Shown here: piece after piece, positions 30,392-38,732 of the stretch
How positions within the stretch are numbered: position 1 is the stretch's first letter
Layout of the letters: each line of letters starts with the position of its first letter
NCBI GenBank assembly: GCA_945889445.1
Contig: CAMDBX010000012.1
Location: 1-64,000 of the forward strand
DNA from: Rhizobium sp. Q54
Lineage (GTDB): Bacteria; Pseudomonadota; Alphaproteobacteria; Rhizobiales; Aestuariivirgaceae
Length of the DNA: 64,000 bases
Direction of reading: 5' to 3'
The notes under the pieces: generated by a model
Told to the model about the DNA's origin: nothing
The model's input: the letters and a program-made list of their open reading frames with translations, nothing else
Database searches by the model: none
Translations under genes and position numbers: made by a program

Positions 30392-31302
30392 TTGGAGCCC
30401 TCCGCCTTGGCCTGGAAATGGCCATAGATCATGGCGGGCACCACCATCAGTACCAGCAGCACCACCGCGATGGACGACGCCATGGGCCAGTCACGGGCGG
30501 AGGAGAACTGGTCGGAGATCACGCGTCCGATCATCGGGCTCGCGGCGTCGCCCACCAGCGTGGGGATCACCAGTTCGCCGGCCGCCGGAATGAACACCAG
30601 CATGCCGCCGGCAACAATGCCGGGAATGCTTTGCGGAAGCGTGACGTCGAGAAACACCTGCCAGGGTCTTGATCCGAGGTCGAGGGCAGCCTCGTCGAGC
30701 GTCGGGTCGAGCCGTTCGAGGCTGGCATAAAGCGGCAGGATCATGAAGGGCAGGTAGGTGTAGACCATCACCAGCACGACGGCGAAGTTCGAGTGCATCA
30801 TCGGCATGAAGTCGACGGCCCATCCGGCCGGCACCAGCGCATTCCAGATCTTCGTGATGCCCACGTTGAACCAGCTCGACTTGCCCATCAGTCCCATCCA
30901 CGCGTAGACCCGCAACAAAAAGGAGGTCCAGAAGGGGAGGATGACCAGCATAAGAAGAATGTTGCGCCAGCTCTTGGACACACGGGTGAGGGCCAACGCC
31001 ATGGGATAGCCGATCAGCAGGCAGAAGACGGTGGCAATGCCGGCACTGACCAGGGACGTGATGAAGGAGCGGAAGTAAAGCGTATCCGAAACTGCGCGGA
31101 CATAGCCCTGCAGGTTGATCAGCGGATAGTCTCCGCCGAAGGAGAAGGGAGGTGCTGTTGATGTCTTCGTGGCGACACTCATCCCCACGACGATTAGAAA
31201 TGGCAGGAGGAAAAACAGAAGCAGCCAGATGTAGGGCGCGGCAATCAGCACATCTGACCAGCCCCTGCGATCGAACCAGCCTGATAGGCGCTTGCCCCCC
31301 AT
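30388..31302 (-). CDS. ABC transporter permease (PotB-like)
   Basis: LDEAALDLGSRPWQVFLDVTLPQSIPGIVAG; multiple TM segments; 4-bp overlap. Confidence 0.93.
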   Translation of the reverse strand: MGGKRLSGWFDRRGWSDVLIAAPYIWLLLFFLLPFLIVVGMSVATKTSTAPPFSFGGDYPLINLQGYVRAVSDTLYFRSFITSLVSAGIATVFCLLIGYPMALALTRVSKSWRNILLMLVILPFWTSFLLRVYAWMGLMGKSSWFNVGITKIWNALVPAGWAVDFMPMMHSNFAVVLVMVYTYLPFMILPLYASLERLDPTLDEAALDLGSRPWQVFLDVTLPQSIPGIVAGGMLVFIPAAGELVIPTLVGDAASPMIGRVISDQFSSARDWPMASSIAVVLLVLMVVPAMIYGHFQAKAEGSK

Positions 31303-31306
31303 CGCC

Positions 31307-32410
31307 CTACTCCGTCAGCACGATGGCCGAGGACGGGTCGAAGGAAATCCACACCCGGTCATCCCAGTCGGCGGCGCGCGTCGCCTCGCCACCGCGGCTT
31401 GCATTCACGGCATGCGCCTGGACAAGTGCCCCGGAAGGAAGGACGACGCGATACAGGCTGTCCTTGCCGAAATAGGCGAGGTCCTTGACGGTTCCCTGAA
31501 ATGCGTTGGCGCCCTCCGGGCGTTCCTTCGAGATGTGAAGCTTCTCCGGGCGAATGGCGAGCGTCGCCTCCTGCCCTTCCACGAGCCCCGGCACGTCGCG
31601 CGCCAGGACATCGCCTCCCAGTGCCGGAACCGAGAGGCGTAACTGCTTGGAAACGCGTTCGACCACAGTGACTGGAAACGAGGTGATGGAGCCGATAAAA
31701 TCGGCCACAAAGCGACTGTTGGGAAATTCGTATACCTCGCCGGGCTTGCCGATCTGCCTCACCTCGCCCTTGTCCATGACCGCGATGCGGTCGGACAGGG
31801 TCATCGCCTCTTCCTGGTCATGGGTGACGACGATGAAAGTGACGCCGGTGCGATGCTGGATCGACATCAGCTCGAACTGGGTGCGCTCGCGCAGCTTCTT
31901 GTCCAGCGCCGCAAGCGGCTCGTCCAGCAGAAGCAGCTTGGGCTGGCGGGCAAGGGCCCTCGCCAGCGCCACGCGCTGGCGCTGGCCGCCGGAGATCTGG
32001 TGCGGCTTGCGCGTGGCATAGGGAACCAGCTGCACGAGTTCCAGCATCTCCCGCACCCGGTCGGCTTTCTGCTGGCTGCTCATCGCCTCATGCTTCAGGC
32101 CATAGCCAATGTTCTTCTCCACACTCATGTGCGGGAACAGTGCATAGGACTGGAACATCATGTGCACGGGTCTGCTCCATGGCGGAACCCCGGTCATGTC
32201 GCGCCCGTCGAGGAAGATCTTTCCCGAGGATGGCTCTTCAAAACCCGCCAGCATGCGCAGCAGCGTGGTCTTGCCGCAGCCGGAGCCGCCGAGGAGCGAG
32301 AAGATCTCGCCCTTGGCGACATCGAGCGAGACATCCTTCACCGCCTGGAAAGAACCGAAGAACTTCGAGACGTTCTCAATCCTGAGGAAGGGCTCACCCG
32401 CCGCGGCCAT
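31307..32410 (-). CDS. ABC transporter ATP-binding protein (PotA-like)
   Basis: [55 protein letters not shown]. Confidence 0.94.
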   Translation of the reverse strand: MAAAGEPFLRIENVSKFFGSFQAVKDVSLDVAKGEIFSLLGGSGCGKTTLLRMLAGFEEPSSGKIFLDGRDMTGVPPWSRPVHMMFQSYALFPHMSVEKNIGYGLKHEAMSSQQKADRVREMLELVQLVPYATRKPHQISGGQRQRVALARALARQPKLLLLDEPLAALDKKLRERTQFELMSIQHRTGVTFIVVTHDQEEAMTLSDRIAVMDKGEVRQIGKPGEVYEFPNSRFVADFIGSITSFPVTVVERVSKQLRLSVPALGGDVLARDVPGLVEGQEATLAIRPEKLHISKERPEGANAFQGTVKDLAYFGKDSLYRVVLPSGALVQAHAVNASRGGEATRAADWDDRVWISFDPSSAIVLTE

Positions 32411-32414
32411 GATG

Positions 32415-33524
32415 TCAGCCGCCCGTCTTGATCTCTGTCCAGGTCCGGGTGAGTGCTTCTTCCTGCTCCGGCGTCATCGGTGCGAGCGTGAACAGCCGTT
32501 CCTTGGTGGCGGCATCAGGGTAGACTGCGGGATCGCCCGAGATGGACGGGTCGACCAGCGCCGTTGCCGCCTTGTTGGCGTTGGCATAGCCGATGAAGTT
32601 GGTGGCGGCGGCAACCACTTCGGGCCGCAGCAGGTAGTTGAGGAAGGCATAGGCGTTGTCGACGTTCTTCGCATCCGAGGGAATGGCCCACACGTCGAAC
32701 CACGCGGGCGCACCGGACTTCGGCACGAAGTATTCAAGATCGAGCTTGATGCCTGCATCTGCTGCGCGCTTCTTGGCCACGCCATAGTCGCCTGACCAGC
32801 TGTTGACGGCACAGACCTCGCCGTTGGGCAGGGTGGTAAGATAGTTGGTGTTGTCGAAGGTGGCGATGTAGGGCCTGATCTTGGCGAAGGCCTCGGCCAG
32901 CTTCTTGTAGTCATCAGGCCCGGCCTTGTTCGGGTCGATGCCCAGCCACTTCATCACGACCGGCCCGATGTCGTTGGGGCTGTCGAGGATGGACAGGCCG
33001 CAGGAGGCGAGCTTCTGGGCATTGTCGGGATTGAAGACGGTGTCGAGGCTGTTGAAGTCGGCGTCCGGCAGCACCTTCTTCACGAGATCCATGTTGTAGG
33101 TGAAGCCGACCGTTCCCCAGGTGTAGGGAACGCCATATTCATTGCCAGGGTCGAAGCCCTGAAGGATCGTCAGGATCTCGGGATCGAGGTTGCCCCAGTT
33201 GCTGAGCTTTGCCTTGTCAAGCTTCTGGTAGACCTTGGCCGTGACCATGCGGGGCAGATTGAGACCCGACTGCAGCACCACGTCATAACCCGACGAGCCG
33301 GCCAGCATCTTGGCCTCCATCTCCTCGGTGCTGGCATACATGTCGTAGACGACCTTGATGCCAGTTTCCTTGGTGAAGTCGGCGACGGTGCTTTCGCCAA
33401 TGTAGTCGGCCCAGTTGTAGACGTTCACCGTTCCGGCATCGGCACGTGCACGGCGCACATAGGGCATCGCAAGTCCAGCGGCGGCACCCATCGTGACCAG
33501 TGCATGACGTCGGGTAAGTTTCAT
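32415..33524 (-). CDS. ABC transporter substrate-binding protein (PotD/PotF-like)
   Basis: MKLTRRHALVTMGAAAGLAMPYVRRARADAGTVNVYNWADYIGESTVADFTKETGIKVVYDMYASTEEMEAKMLAGSSGYDVV. Confidence 0.94.
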   Translation of the reverse strand: MKLTRRHALVTMGAAAGLAMPYVRRARADAGTVNVYNWADYIGESTVADFTKETGIKVVYDMYASTEEMEAKMLAGSSGYDVVLQSGLNLPRMVTAKVYQKLDKAKLSNWGNLDPEILTILQGFDPGNEYGVPYTWGTVGFTYNMDLVKKVLPDADFNSLDTVFNPDNAQKLASCGLSILDSPNDIGPVVMKWLGIDPNKAGPDDYKKLAEAFAKIRPYIATFDNTNYLTTLPNGEVCAVNSWSGDYGVAKKRAADAGIKLDLEYFVPKSGAPAWFDVWAIPSDAKNVDNAYAFLNYLLRPEVVAAATNFIGYANANKAATALVDPSISGDPAVYPDAATKERLFTLAPMTPEQEEALTRTWTEIKTGG

Positions 33525-33558
33525 TCATTCCTCCCGGAAGGTTTGGTTTTTTGCCAGC

Positions 33559-34776
33559 CTAGAACGAGTTGGTCGGCTGGCAAATTAAATCTTCGTTCGA
33601 GCGGGAGAGATGGCATTCCGGCGGCGGTTCGGCCAGCGTCATCACCGGCATCAGCCTGCGCAGGCCATCATGGTGTCGCCGCAACCCATACTCGAGGTCA
33701 GAGAGATGGAAGCCCTCGAAGGCGTCCGATTTCATCGACTCATTCGACCAGATGGAGAGTTGCTGGTCCTCAGCCGAGGTGAGGCGATCGATGCGGAAGG
33801 CGAGATAGCGGGCGAGCCTGGTCTGGCGGCTCTCGTCCGGCCAGCGGTACATGCGGCCGGTGAGCCGCGTGCGGCCCGGCCCCACGGGAATTTCCTGGTA
33901 GAACTGCGCTCCTTCCGGCGTGATGGAGAAGACCGCGTTGGGAAACAGCCCGTAATAGGTCCAGGCCTTCTGCAGATGAGCGGGAAGGTCCTCCCGGGGC
34001 GGCGAGATGCGGACGTAGTTCTTCACCGACCAACCGCGCGCCATGCCTTCATCGAACCAGCCGATTGACACCGAGAGGCCATTCTCAAGATGCAGGTCGC
34101 GGTAAGTGCGGCCGTAAAGTTCCTGCAGGCTCGGATGGGCGAGCGCCACGTGATAGCCCTCGTTGTCCACATCGCGCACCGACTTCCAGTTCACCGGCAG
34201 TTCCGATGTCCAGTCGAGATTGCGCACCGGCAGCAGCTTTTCGAGGCCATAGGCGGCAAAGTCGGTCTCGTAGGGCGCAAGCAGATCAGCCACCGAAGGC
34301 TGCGGTCCATCCTTGAAGCGGAGGAAGATGAAGCCGTGGAAAATCTCCATCTCGATCGGCTTCAGCCCGAACTCCTCGCGGTTCATATCGCCGAAGCTGG
34401 AGGGCCGTGCAGCACCCCTCAACGTGCCGTCGAGATTATAGACCCAGCCATGGAATGGGCAGACGATGGCGCCCTTGCAATGGCCCTTTGTGCCGTCGAC
34501 CACGCGCGCGCCGCGATGGCGACAGAGATTGTGGAAGGCGCGCACCACGCCATCATTGCCGCGCATCACCACTGCGCGCTCGCCAATCAGGTCGAAGGCC
34601 AGCCAATCTCCGGCAGCAGGAATATCGCCGACGTGCCCAACCACCTGCCAGTGGGTGAGGAAGAGCTTGTCGCGCTCGAGATCGAACAGGGCGGGCGAGT
34701 GATAGGTCCACGCCGGCAGGCCGCCGCGGTTCCAGTCGTTCGGGACAGGAATTGTATCGTAGGGCAGTGCAGTCAT
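33559..34776 (-). CDS. Rieske non-heme iron (aromatic ring-hydroxylating type) oxygenase alpha subunit
   Basis: NLCRHRGARVVDGTKGHCKGAIVCPFHGWVYNLDGTLRG; NWKSVRDVDNEGYHVALAHPSL. Confidence 0.93.
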   Translation of the reverse strand: MTALPYDTIPVPNDWNRGGLPAWTYHSPALFDLERDKLFLTHWQVVGHVGDIPAAGDWLAFDLIGERAVVMRGNDGVVRAFHNLCRHRGARVVDGTKGHCKGAIVCPFHGWVYNLDGTLRGAARPSSFGDMNREEFGLKPIEMEIFHGFIFLRFKDGPQPSVADLLAPYETDFAAYGLEKLLPVRNLDWTSELPVNWKSVRDVDNEGYHVALAHPSLQELYGRTYRDLHLENGLSVSIGWFDEGMARGWSVKNYVRISPPREDLPAHLQKAWTYYGLFPNAVFSITPEGAQFYQEIPVGPGRTRLTGRMYRWPDESRQTRLARYLAFRIDRLTSAEDQQLSIWSNESMKSDAFEGFHLSDLEYGLRRHHDGLRRLMPVMTLAEPPPECHLSRSNEDLICQPTNSF

Positions 34777-35912
34777 GCGTGCGTCTCCATTTCGTTCAGC
34801 ACCCACTGGTGAAAGCGGTGGATCTCATATTCCTCCGGCATGAGACGCGCGGCCCGGAAGGCGGGCGAGCGCATGCCGCGCTGGTTCATTTCTGAGGCAG
34901 CACCGTCCTGCTCGATGACGATCTTGGCGAAGCCGGCAACCGCTTCCGCATCAAACCCGTCCTGTGCAAGCGTCGCTTCAGGGAAGTGCCATTCGGCGAT
35001 GAGGCGGGTGCGTTCGGGTGCCATCGGCTGGATCCGGACGGACCGCACGTAATCGACATGCGCCACAATGTAGGTTGAGGGCCACAACGTCACAAAGCTG
35101 TAGCCCGCAAGCCTTTCGGCGTCGGAGAGACCGGGGAACACCGGTCCGCAGGGCTCGCCGGTCACGGTCCAGCTCTTCGCACCGGCGCGCAGATTGGGGC
35201 GTGCCTGCTCATCCGGTGTCCAACCGAGCGCCTCGGACTGGCCCATGATGCCCTTGCCGTAGATCGGCACCATGTCGCAGAGCTCTGGGTGAATGCCGGG
35301 GCAGTGCAGGCATTCCGAATAGTTTTCCCAGAATGCTTTCCAGTTGCAGGCGATCTCGGTTTCCCAGCGGTGACCCGTAACAAGACTGGACATCGGCCAG
35401 TTGTCGAGCGTGCGCAGGCCGACGTCGGCATAGAGATCGCCCGGCGCGGCGTCGAGATTGAGGAACAAAAAACCGTTCCACTCGCGGCACGTCACGCGCT
35501 TCAGCCCATGCGCGGACCTGTCGAAGTCATCCGTGGGAATGGCATGACCGGTTGCAACCAGCGCACCGTCAGAAGCCGCGAATGCGAAAGCATGATAGGG
35601 GCAACGAATGAGCTTGCCGAGCGGCTCGCGCTCGGCGCGGCAGAGTTCAGCCCCACGGTGCGGGCAGGAGTTGTGGAACGCGGAAACCGCCCCGTCGACG
35701 GTGCGCGCAACGATCACGGGCGCCGCGCCCACCTGCACCCGCTGCATCTGGCCCGGGGTGAAATCAGCCACCCTGCCCACCATCACCCATTGCCGCGAAA
35801 ACACCGTCGCCATCTCGCGCGCGAACCAGGCGGCATCCTGATAGGCCTCACGCGGGAGGCCTTCCGGGCAGCGCGCAAGGCGTGGCGAAAGCGGGTGGCG
35901 CTCGAGTCCCAT
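34773..35912 (-). CDS. Rieske non-heme iron oxygenase alpha subunit (GbcA-like)
   Basis: NSCPHRGAELCRAEREPLGKLIRCPYHAFAF; NWKAFWENYSECLHCPGIHPEL; ATGA overlap with downstream Rieske gene. Confidence 0.92.
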   Translation of the reverse strand: MGLERHPLSPRLARCPEGLPREAYQDAAWFAREMATVFSRQWVMVGRVADFTPGQMQRVQVGAAPVIVARTVDGAVSAFHNSCPHRGAELCRAEREPLGKLIRCPYHAFAFAASDGALVATGHAIPTDDFDRSAHGLKRVTCREWNGFLFLNLDAAPGDLYADVGLRTLDNWPMSSLVTGHRWETEIACNWKAFWENYSECLHCPGIHPELCDMVPIYGKGIMGQSEALGWTPDEQARPNLRAGAKSWTVTGEPCGPVFPGLSDAERLAGYSFVTLWPSTYIVAHVDYVRSVRIQPMAPERTRLIAEWHFPEATLAQDGFDAEAVAGFAKIVIEQDGAASEMNQRGMRSPAFRAARLMPEEYEIHRFHQWVLNEMETHA

Positions 35913-36059
35913 TACATTCTCCCCGGCATGTTACAGCTGTCTTCCATCGGTCGGACGAAAACAGGCTGCCATTTGACTGGTTGAACTGTCAATCAACTTC
36001 TTCCAGTTTGCTCTTCTGGGCTGATGGTTTAGAAAAATGGCAATGAACAAGGTCTTTTC

Positions 36060-36716
36060 GTGACAAACACCGTGTCTGCCCCACCGGCCCGCACGCCGCG
36101 CACCTTGAGCCGCGAAGAACGCCGCGTACAATTGTTTGAGGCAACGCTCGCGGCCATAGCAGAGTGCGGCTTTTCCCGCACCACCCTGACCGAGGTGGCG
36201 CGCCGCGCCGGCCTTTCGCACGGCTTGGTGCTGTTCCACTTCGAGACCAAGGAGAAGCTCCTCGTCGAGACGCTCGATTATCTCTCGGAGGAGTACAGGA
36301 AGAACTGGCAGGCCACGCTCGATGGTTCCGGTCCAGCGCCTGAGCAGAAACTGGCAGCCCTCATCAACGCCGATTTCAGCCCGCAGGTCTGCCAACCCAG
36401 CCGCATCAATGCCTGGTCCGCCTATTGGGGCGAAAGCCAGAGCCGCCCGCTCTATCTTTCGAAATGCGGCGAGAATGATGAACTCTACATCCGGACGCTG
36501 GAGGGATTCTGCGCTGGGATGAATTCCGCGCACGGCTACCAGATCGATCCGGCGCGTGCCGCACGGCTGATCCGCATCACCACCGAAGGCACATGGCTGG
36601 AGATGACGACGCTGCTCAATCCCTATGACGTGCGGGAAGCCAAGGCCACCGTGTGGACGTGCGCCCAGCTGCTCTATCCGCGACACTTCGGGCCAGAAGG
36701 CCCGCTCGGCCGTTAG
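36060..36716 (+). CDS. TetR family regulator, BetI-like
   Basis: HTH CGFSRTTLTEVARRAGLSHGLVLFHFETKEKLL; NAWSAYWGESQSRPLYLSKCGENDELY resembles BetI C-terminal region; GTG start. Confidence 0.87.
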   Translation: MTNTVSAPPARTPRTLSREERRVQLFEATLAAIAECGFSRTTLTEVARRAGLSHGLVLFHFETKEKLLVETLDYLSEEYRKNWQATLDGSGPAPEQKLAALINADFSPQVCQPSRINAWSAYWGESQSRPLYLSKCGENDELYIRTLEGFCAGMNSAHGYQIDPARAARLIRITTEGTWLEMTTLLNPYDVREAKATVWTCAQLLYPRHFGPEGPLGR

Positions 36717-36728
36717 GCTTCACTGAAA

Positions 36729-37289
36729 TCAGGGATAGAACTGGTCGTCGCCGATGCTGAACCACATCGGCTTTTTGGTCCATTTCGGATAGATGCAGTT
36801 CTTGAACTTGCAGTTCATCTGCTGCGGGTTGCGCGCCTGCCATTCGGTGGCCTCCGAGGATACGCGCAGCCGTACCGCTTCCTTGAGCTGGTTGTAGTGC
36901 TGGTCGCGCAGCAGCGGCGCCAGCGGAAAGCCTCCCGCGGCCGCCAGTTCGAACCAGAACAGCGCCTTGGCGGGATCCTGCCGCACGCCGCGCCCGTTGC
37001 CGTAAAAGCGACCCGTCATGTATTGCGCGTCCGCGAGGCCCTGGTAGCCAGCCCTCTTGTACCATTCGAGTGCCAGCTTGAAGTTGCGCGGCACGCCAAG
37101 GCCGTCGTCATAGGCCACGGCAAGGCTGTACTGCGCCCAGGGGTCGCCCTGCTGTGCCAGCGGCCTGAACAGCGCCACCGCCTCCCCGTAGTTGCCGGCA
37201 CGATAGGCGGACAGGCCCTGCGCCAGCTCACCCGCCTGGGCGGGCTGAAGCCAGAAAAGCAGGACAAGGATCGCAACAATTCGTTTCAT
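36729..37289 (-). CDS. Sel1/TPR-repeat secreted protein
   Basis: Signal peptide MKRIVAILVLLFWLQPAQAG; AQYSLAVAYDDGLGVPRNFKLALEWYKRAGYQGLADAQYMTGRFYGNGRGVRQDPAKALFWF. Confidence 0.85.
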   Translation of the reverse strand: MKRIVAILVLLFWLQPAQAGELAQGLSAYRAGNYGEAVALFRPLAQQGDPWAQYSLAVAYDDGLGVPRNFKLALEWYKRAGYQGLADAQYMTGRFYGNGRGVRQDPAKALFWFELAAAGGFPLAPLLRDQHYNQLKEAVRLRVSSEATEWQARNPQQMNCKFKNCIYPKWTKKPMWFSIGDDQFYP

Positions 37290-37398
37290 CCGGCGGTCCA
37301 GGAGAATCACGTTGGCGGCAGTCTAGCGGGAATTCCCGGAAAAGGTGAGGGCTGCCGCCATATTCGTTGCCTTCGCAATCGCGAAACAGCGGCCTTGT

Positions 37399-37441
37399 CT
37401 GTTTAGTGATTTCGTGTTCAGTAAACACAATCACTAAACAG
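37399..37441. promoter_or_regulatory. 43-bp dyad upstream of dhaL (operator or 5'-UTR hairpin)
   Basis: CTGTTTAGTGATT-TCGTGTTCAGTAAACAC-AATCACTAAACAG: perfect 13-bp outer arms and inner GTGTT/AACAC; ends 15 bp before ATG 37457. Confidence 0.75.
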
Positions 37442-37456
37442 TGGACCAAAGGCCCG

Positions 37457-38059
37457 ATGGCACTTCCCCTCGATACCCTGCTCGACACGCTTTCGGCCCG
37501 CATCATTGCGGCTGCGGAAGAACTGACAGAACTCGACTCAGCCATCGGTGATGCCGACCACGGCCTCAACATGAAGCGCGGCTTCGAGGCGGTGCAGGCA
37601 GAACGGACGAACATCCTCGCCAAGCCCACCGGAGAGGCCCTCAAGACGGTCGGCATGACGCTGGTCATGAAGGTGGGCGGCGCCTCGGGCCCACTTTACG
37701 GCACGCTGTTCATGACGCTCGGCAAGGAGTTGCCGGAAGATCCCACGCTTGCCGACATCGGCCGTGCGCTGCAGGCATCGGTGGTGGCGCTCAAGGCGCG
37801 CGGCAAGGCCGAAGTCGGCAACAAAACCATGCTCGATGTGCTTGGCCCCGTCGCGGCGCATCTCGAATCCGGCACGGCCAGCCTCGACAGCGTGCGCGCA
37901 CTCGCCACGGCAAGCGCCAGGGCCACCATCCCCATGAAGGCAATCCGTGGCCGCGCGTCATTCCTGGGTGACCGCTCCATCGGTCACATGGACCCGGGCG
38001 CGCGGTCGAGCGAAATCCTGATCACAGCGGTCTGCGACGTGCTGGAGGGCAAGTCATGA
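37457..38059 (+). CDS. dhaL: dihydroxyacetone kinase subunit DhaL
   Basis: DSAIGDADHGLNMKRGF, MKVGGASGPLYGTLFM, KAIRGRASFLGDRSIGHMDPGARSS. Confidence 0.94.
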   Translation: MALPLDTLLDTLSARIIAAAEELTELDSAIGDADHGLNMKRGFEAVQAERTNILAKPTGEALKTVGMTLVMKVGGASGPLYGTLFMTLGKELPEDPTLADIGRALQASVVALKARGKAEVGNKTMLDVLGPVAAHLESGTASLDSVRALATASARATIPMKAIRGRASFLGDRSIGHMDPGARSSEILITAVCDVLEGKS

Positions 38060-38442
38060 CGGTCGGCATCGTCATCGTCTCGCATTCGCCCGATGTGGCG
38101 AAGGGTGCCGCCGACATGGTGCGCCAGATGGTCGGCAACGACGTGCCCCTGGGCTTCTGCGGCGGCAACCCGGATGGCGGCCTCGGCACCAGCGTGGAGA
38201 AGATCCTCGCCGCCATCGATGCGGCTTGGTCGGAGGACGGCATCGCCATCCTGGTCGACCTCGGCGGGGCGGAGACCAACAGCGAGATGGCGATCGAGAT
38301 GTTGCCCGAGGAGAAACAGAAGAAGATCGTCATCTGCAACGCCCCCGTGGTCGAGGGCGCGGTGATGGCCGCAACGGAAGCCTGGGGCGGCGGCTCGCTG
38401 GCTGACGTGAAGCGCACTGCAGAGGAGTTGTCGCCGCAATGA
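38056..38442 (+). CDS. dhaM: PTS-dependent dihydroxyacetone kinase phosphotransferase subunit DhaM (EIIA domain)
   Basis: MTVGIVIVSHSPDVAKGAADMVRQM...ILVDLGGAETNSEMAIEML. Confidence 0.92.
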   Translation: MTVGIVIVSHSPDVAKGAADMVRQMVGNDVPLGFCGGNPDGGLGTSVEKILAAIDAAWSEDGIAILVDLGGAETNSEMAIEMLPEEKQKKIVICNAPVVEGAVMAATEAWGGGSLADVKRTAEELSPQ

Positions 38443-38732
38443 GCGAGACCGCGAATGGATCGGTGGTGATCACCCATGACGTGGGCCTGCATGCCCGGCC
38501 TTCGGTGAAGCTCACCAAGCTTGCGAAGGGCTTCGCCTCGACGCTGGAAATCGCCGGAACGGCAGAGGGCCCGTGGGTCGATGCCAAGAGCATCGTCAAG
38601 GTGATGGCGATGAAGGCGAAACAGCATTCGACGCTGTTCGTGCGCGCGACCGGAGCGGATGCGCAGGCCGCCGTCGATGCCGTGATCTCGCTCGTGCGCC
38701 GCGATTTCGACGAAGCGGGCGATGGGCACTAG
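38439..38732 (+). CDS. HPr family phosphocarrier protein
   Basis: VVITHDVGLHARPSVKLTKLAKGF; SIVKVMAMKAKQHSTLFVRATG. Confidence 0.93.
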   Translation: MSETANGSVVITHDVGLHARPSVKLTKLAKGFASTLEIAGTAEGPWVDAKSIVKVMAMKAKQHSTLFVRATGADAQAAVDAVISLVRRDFDEAGDGH

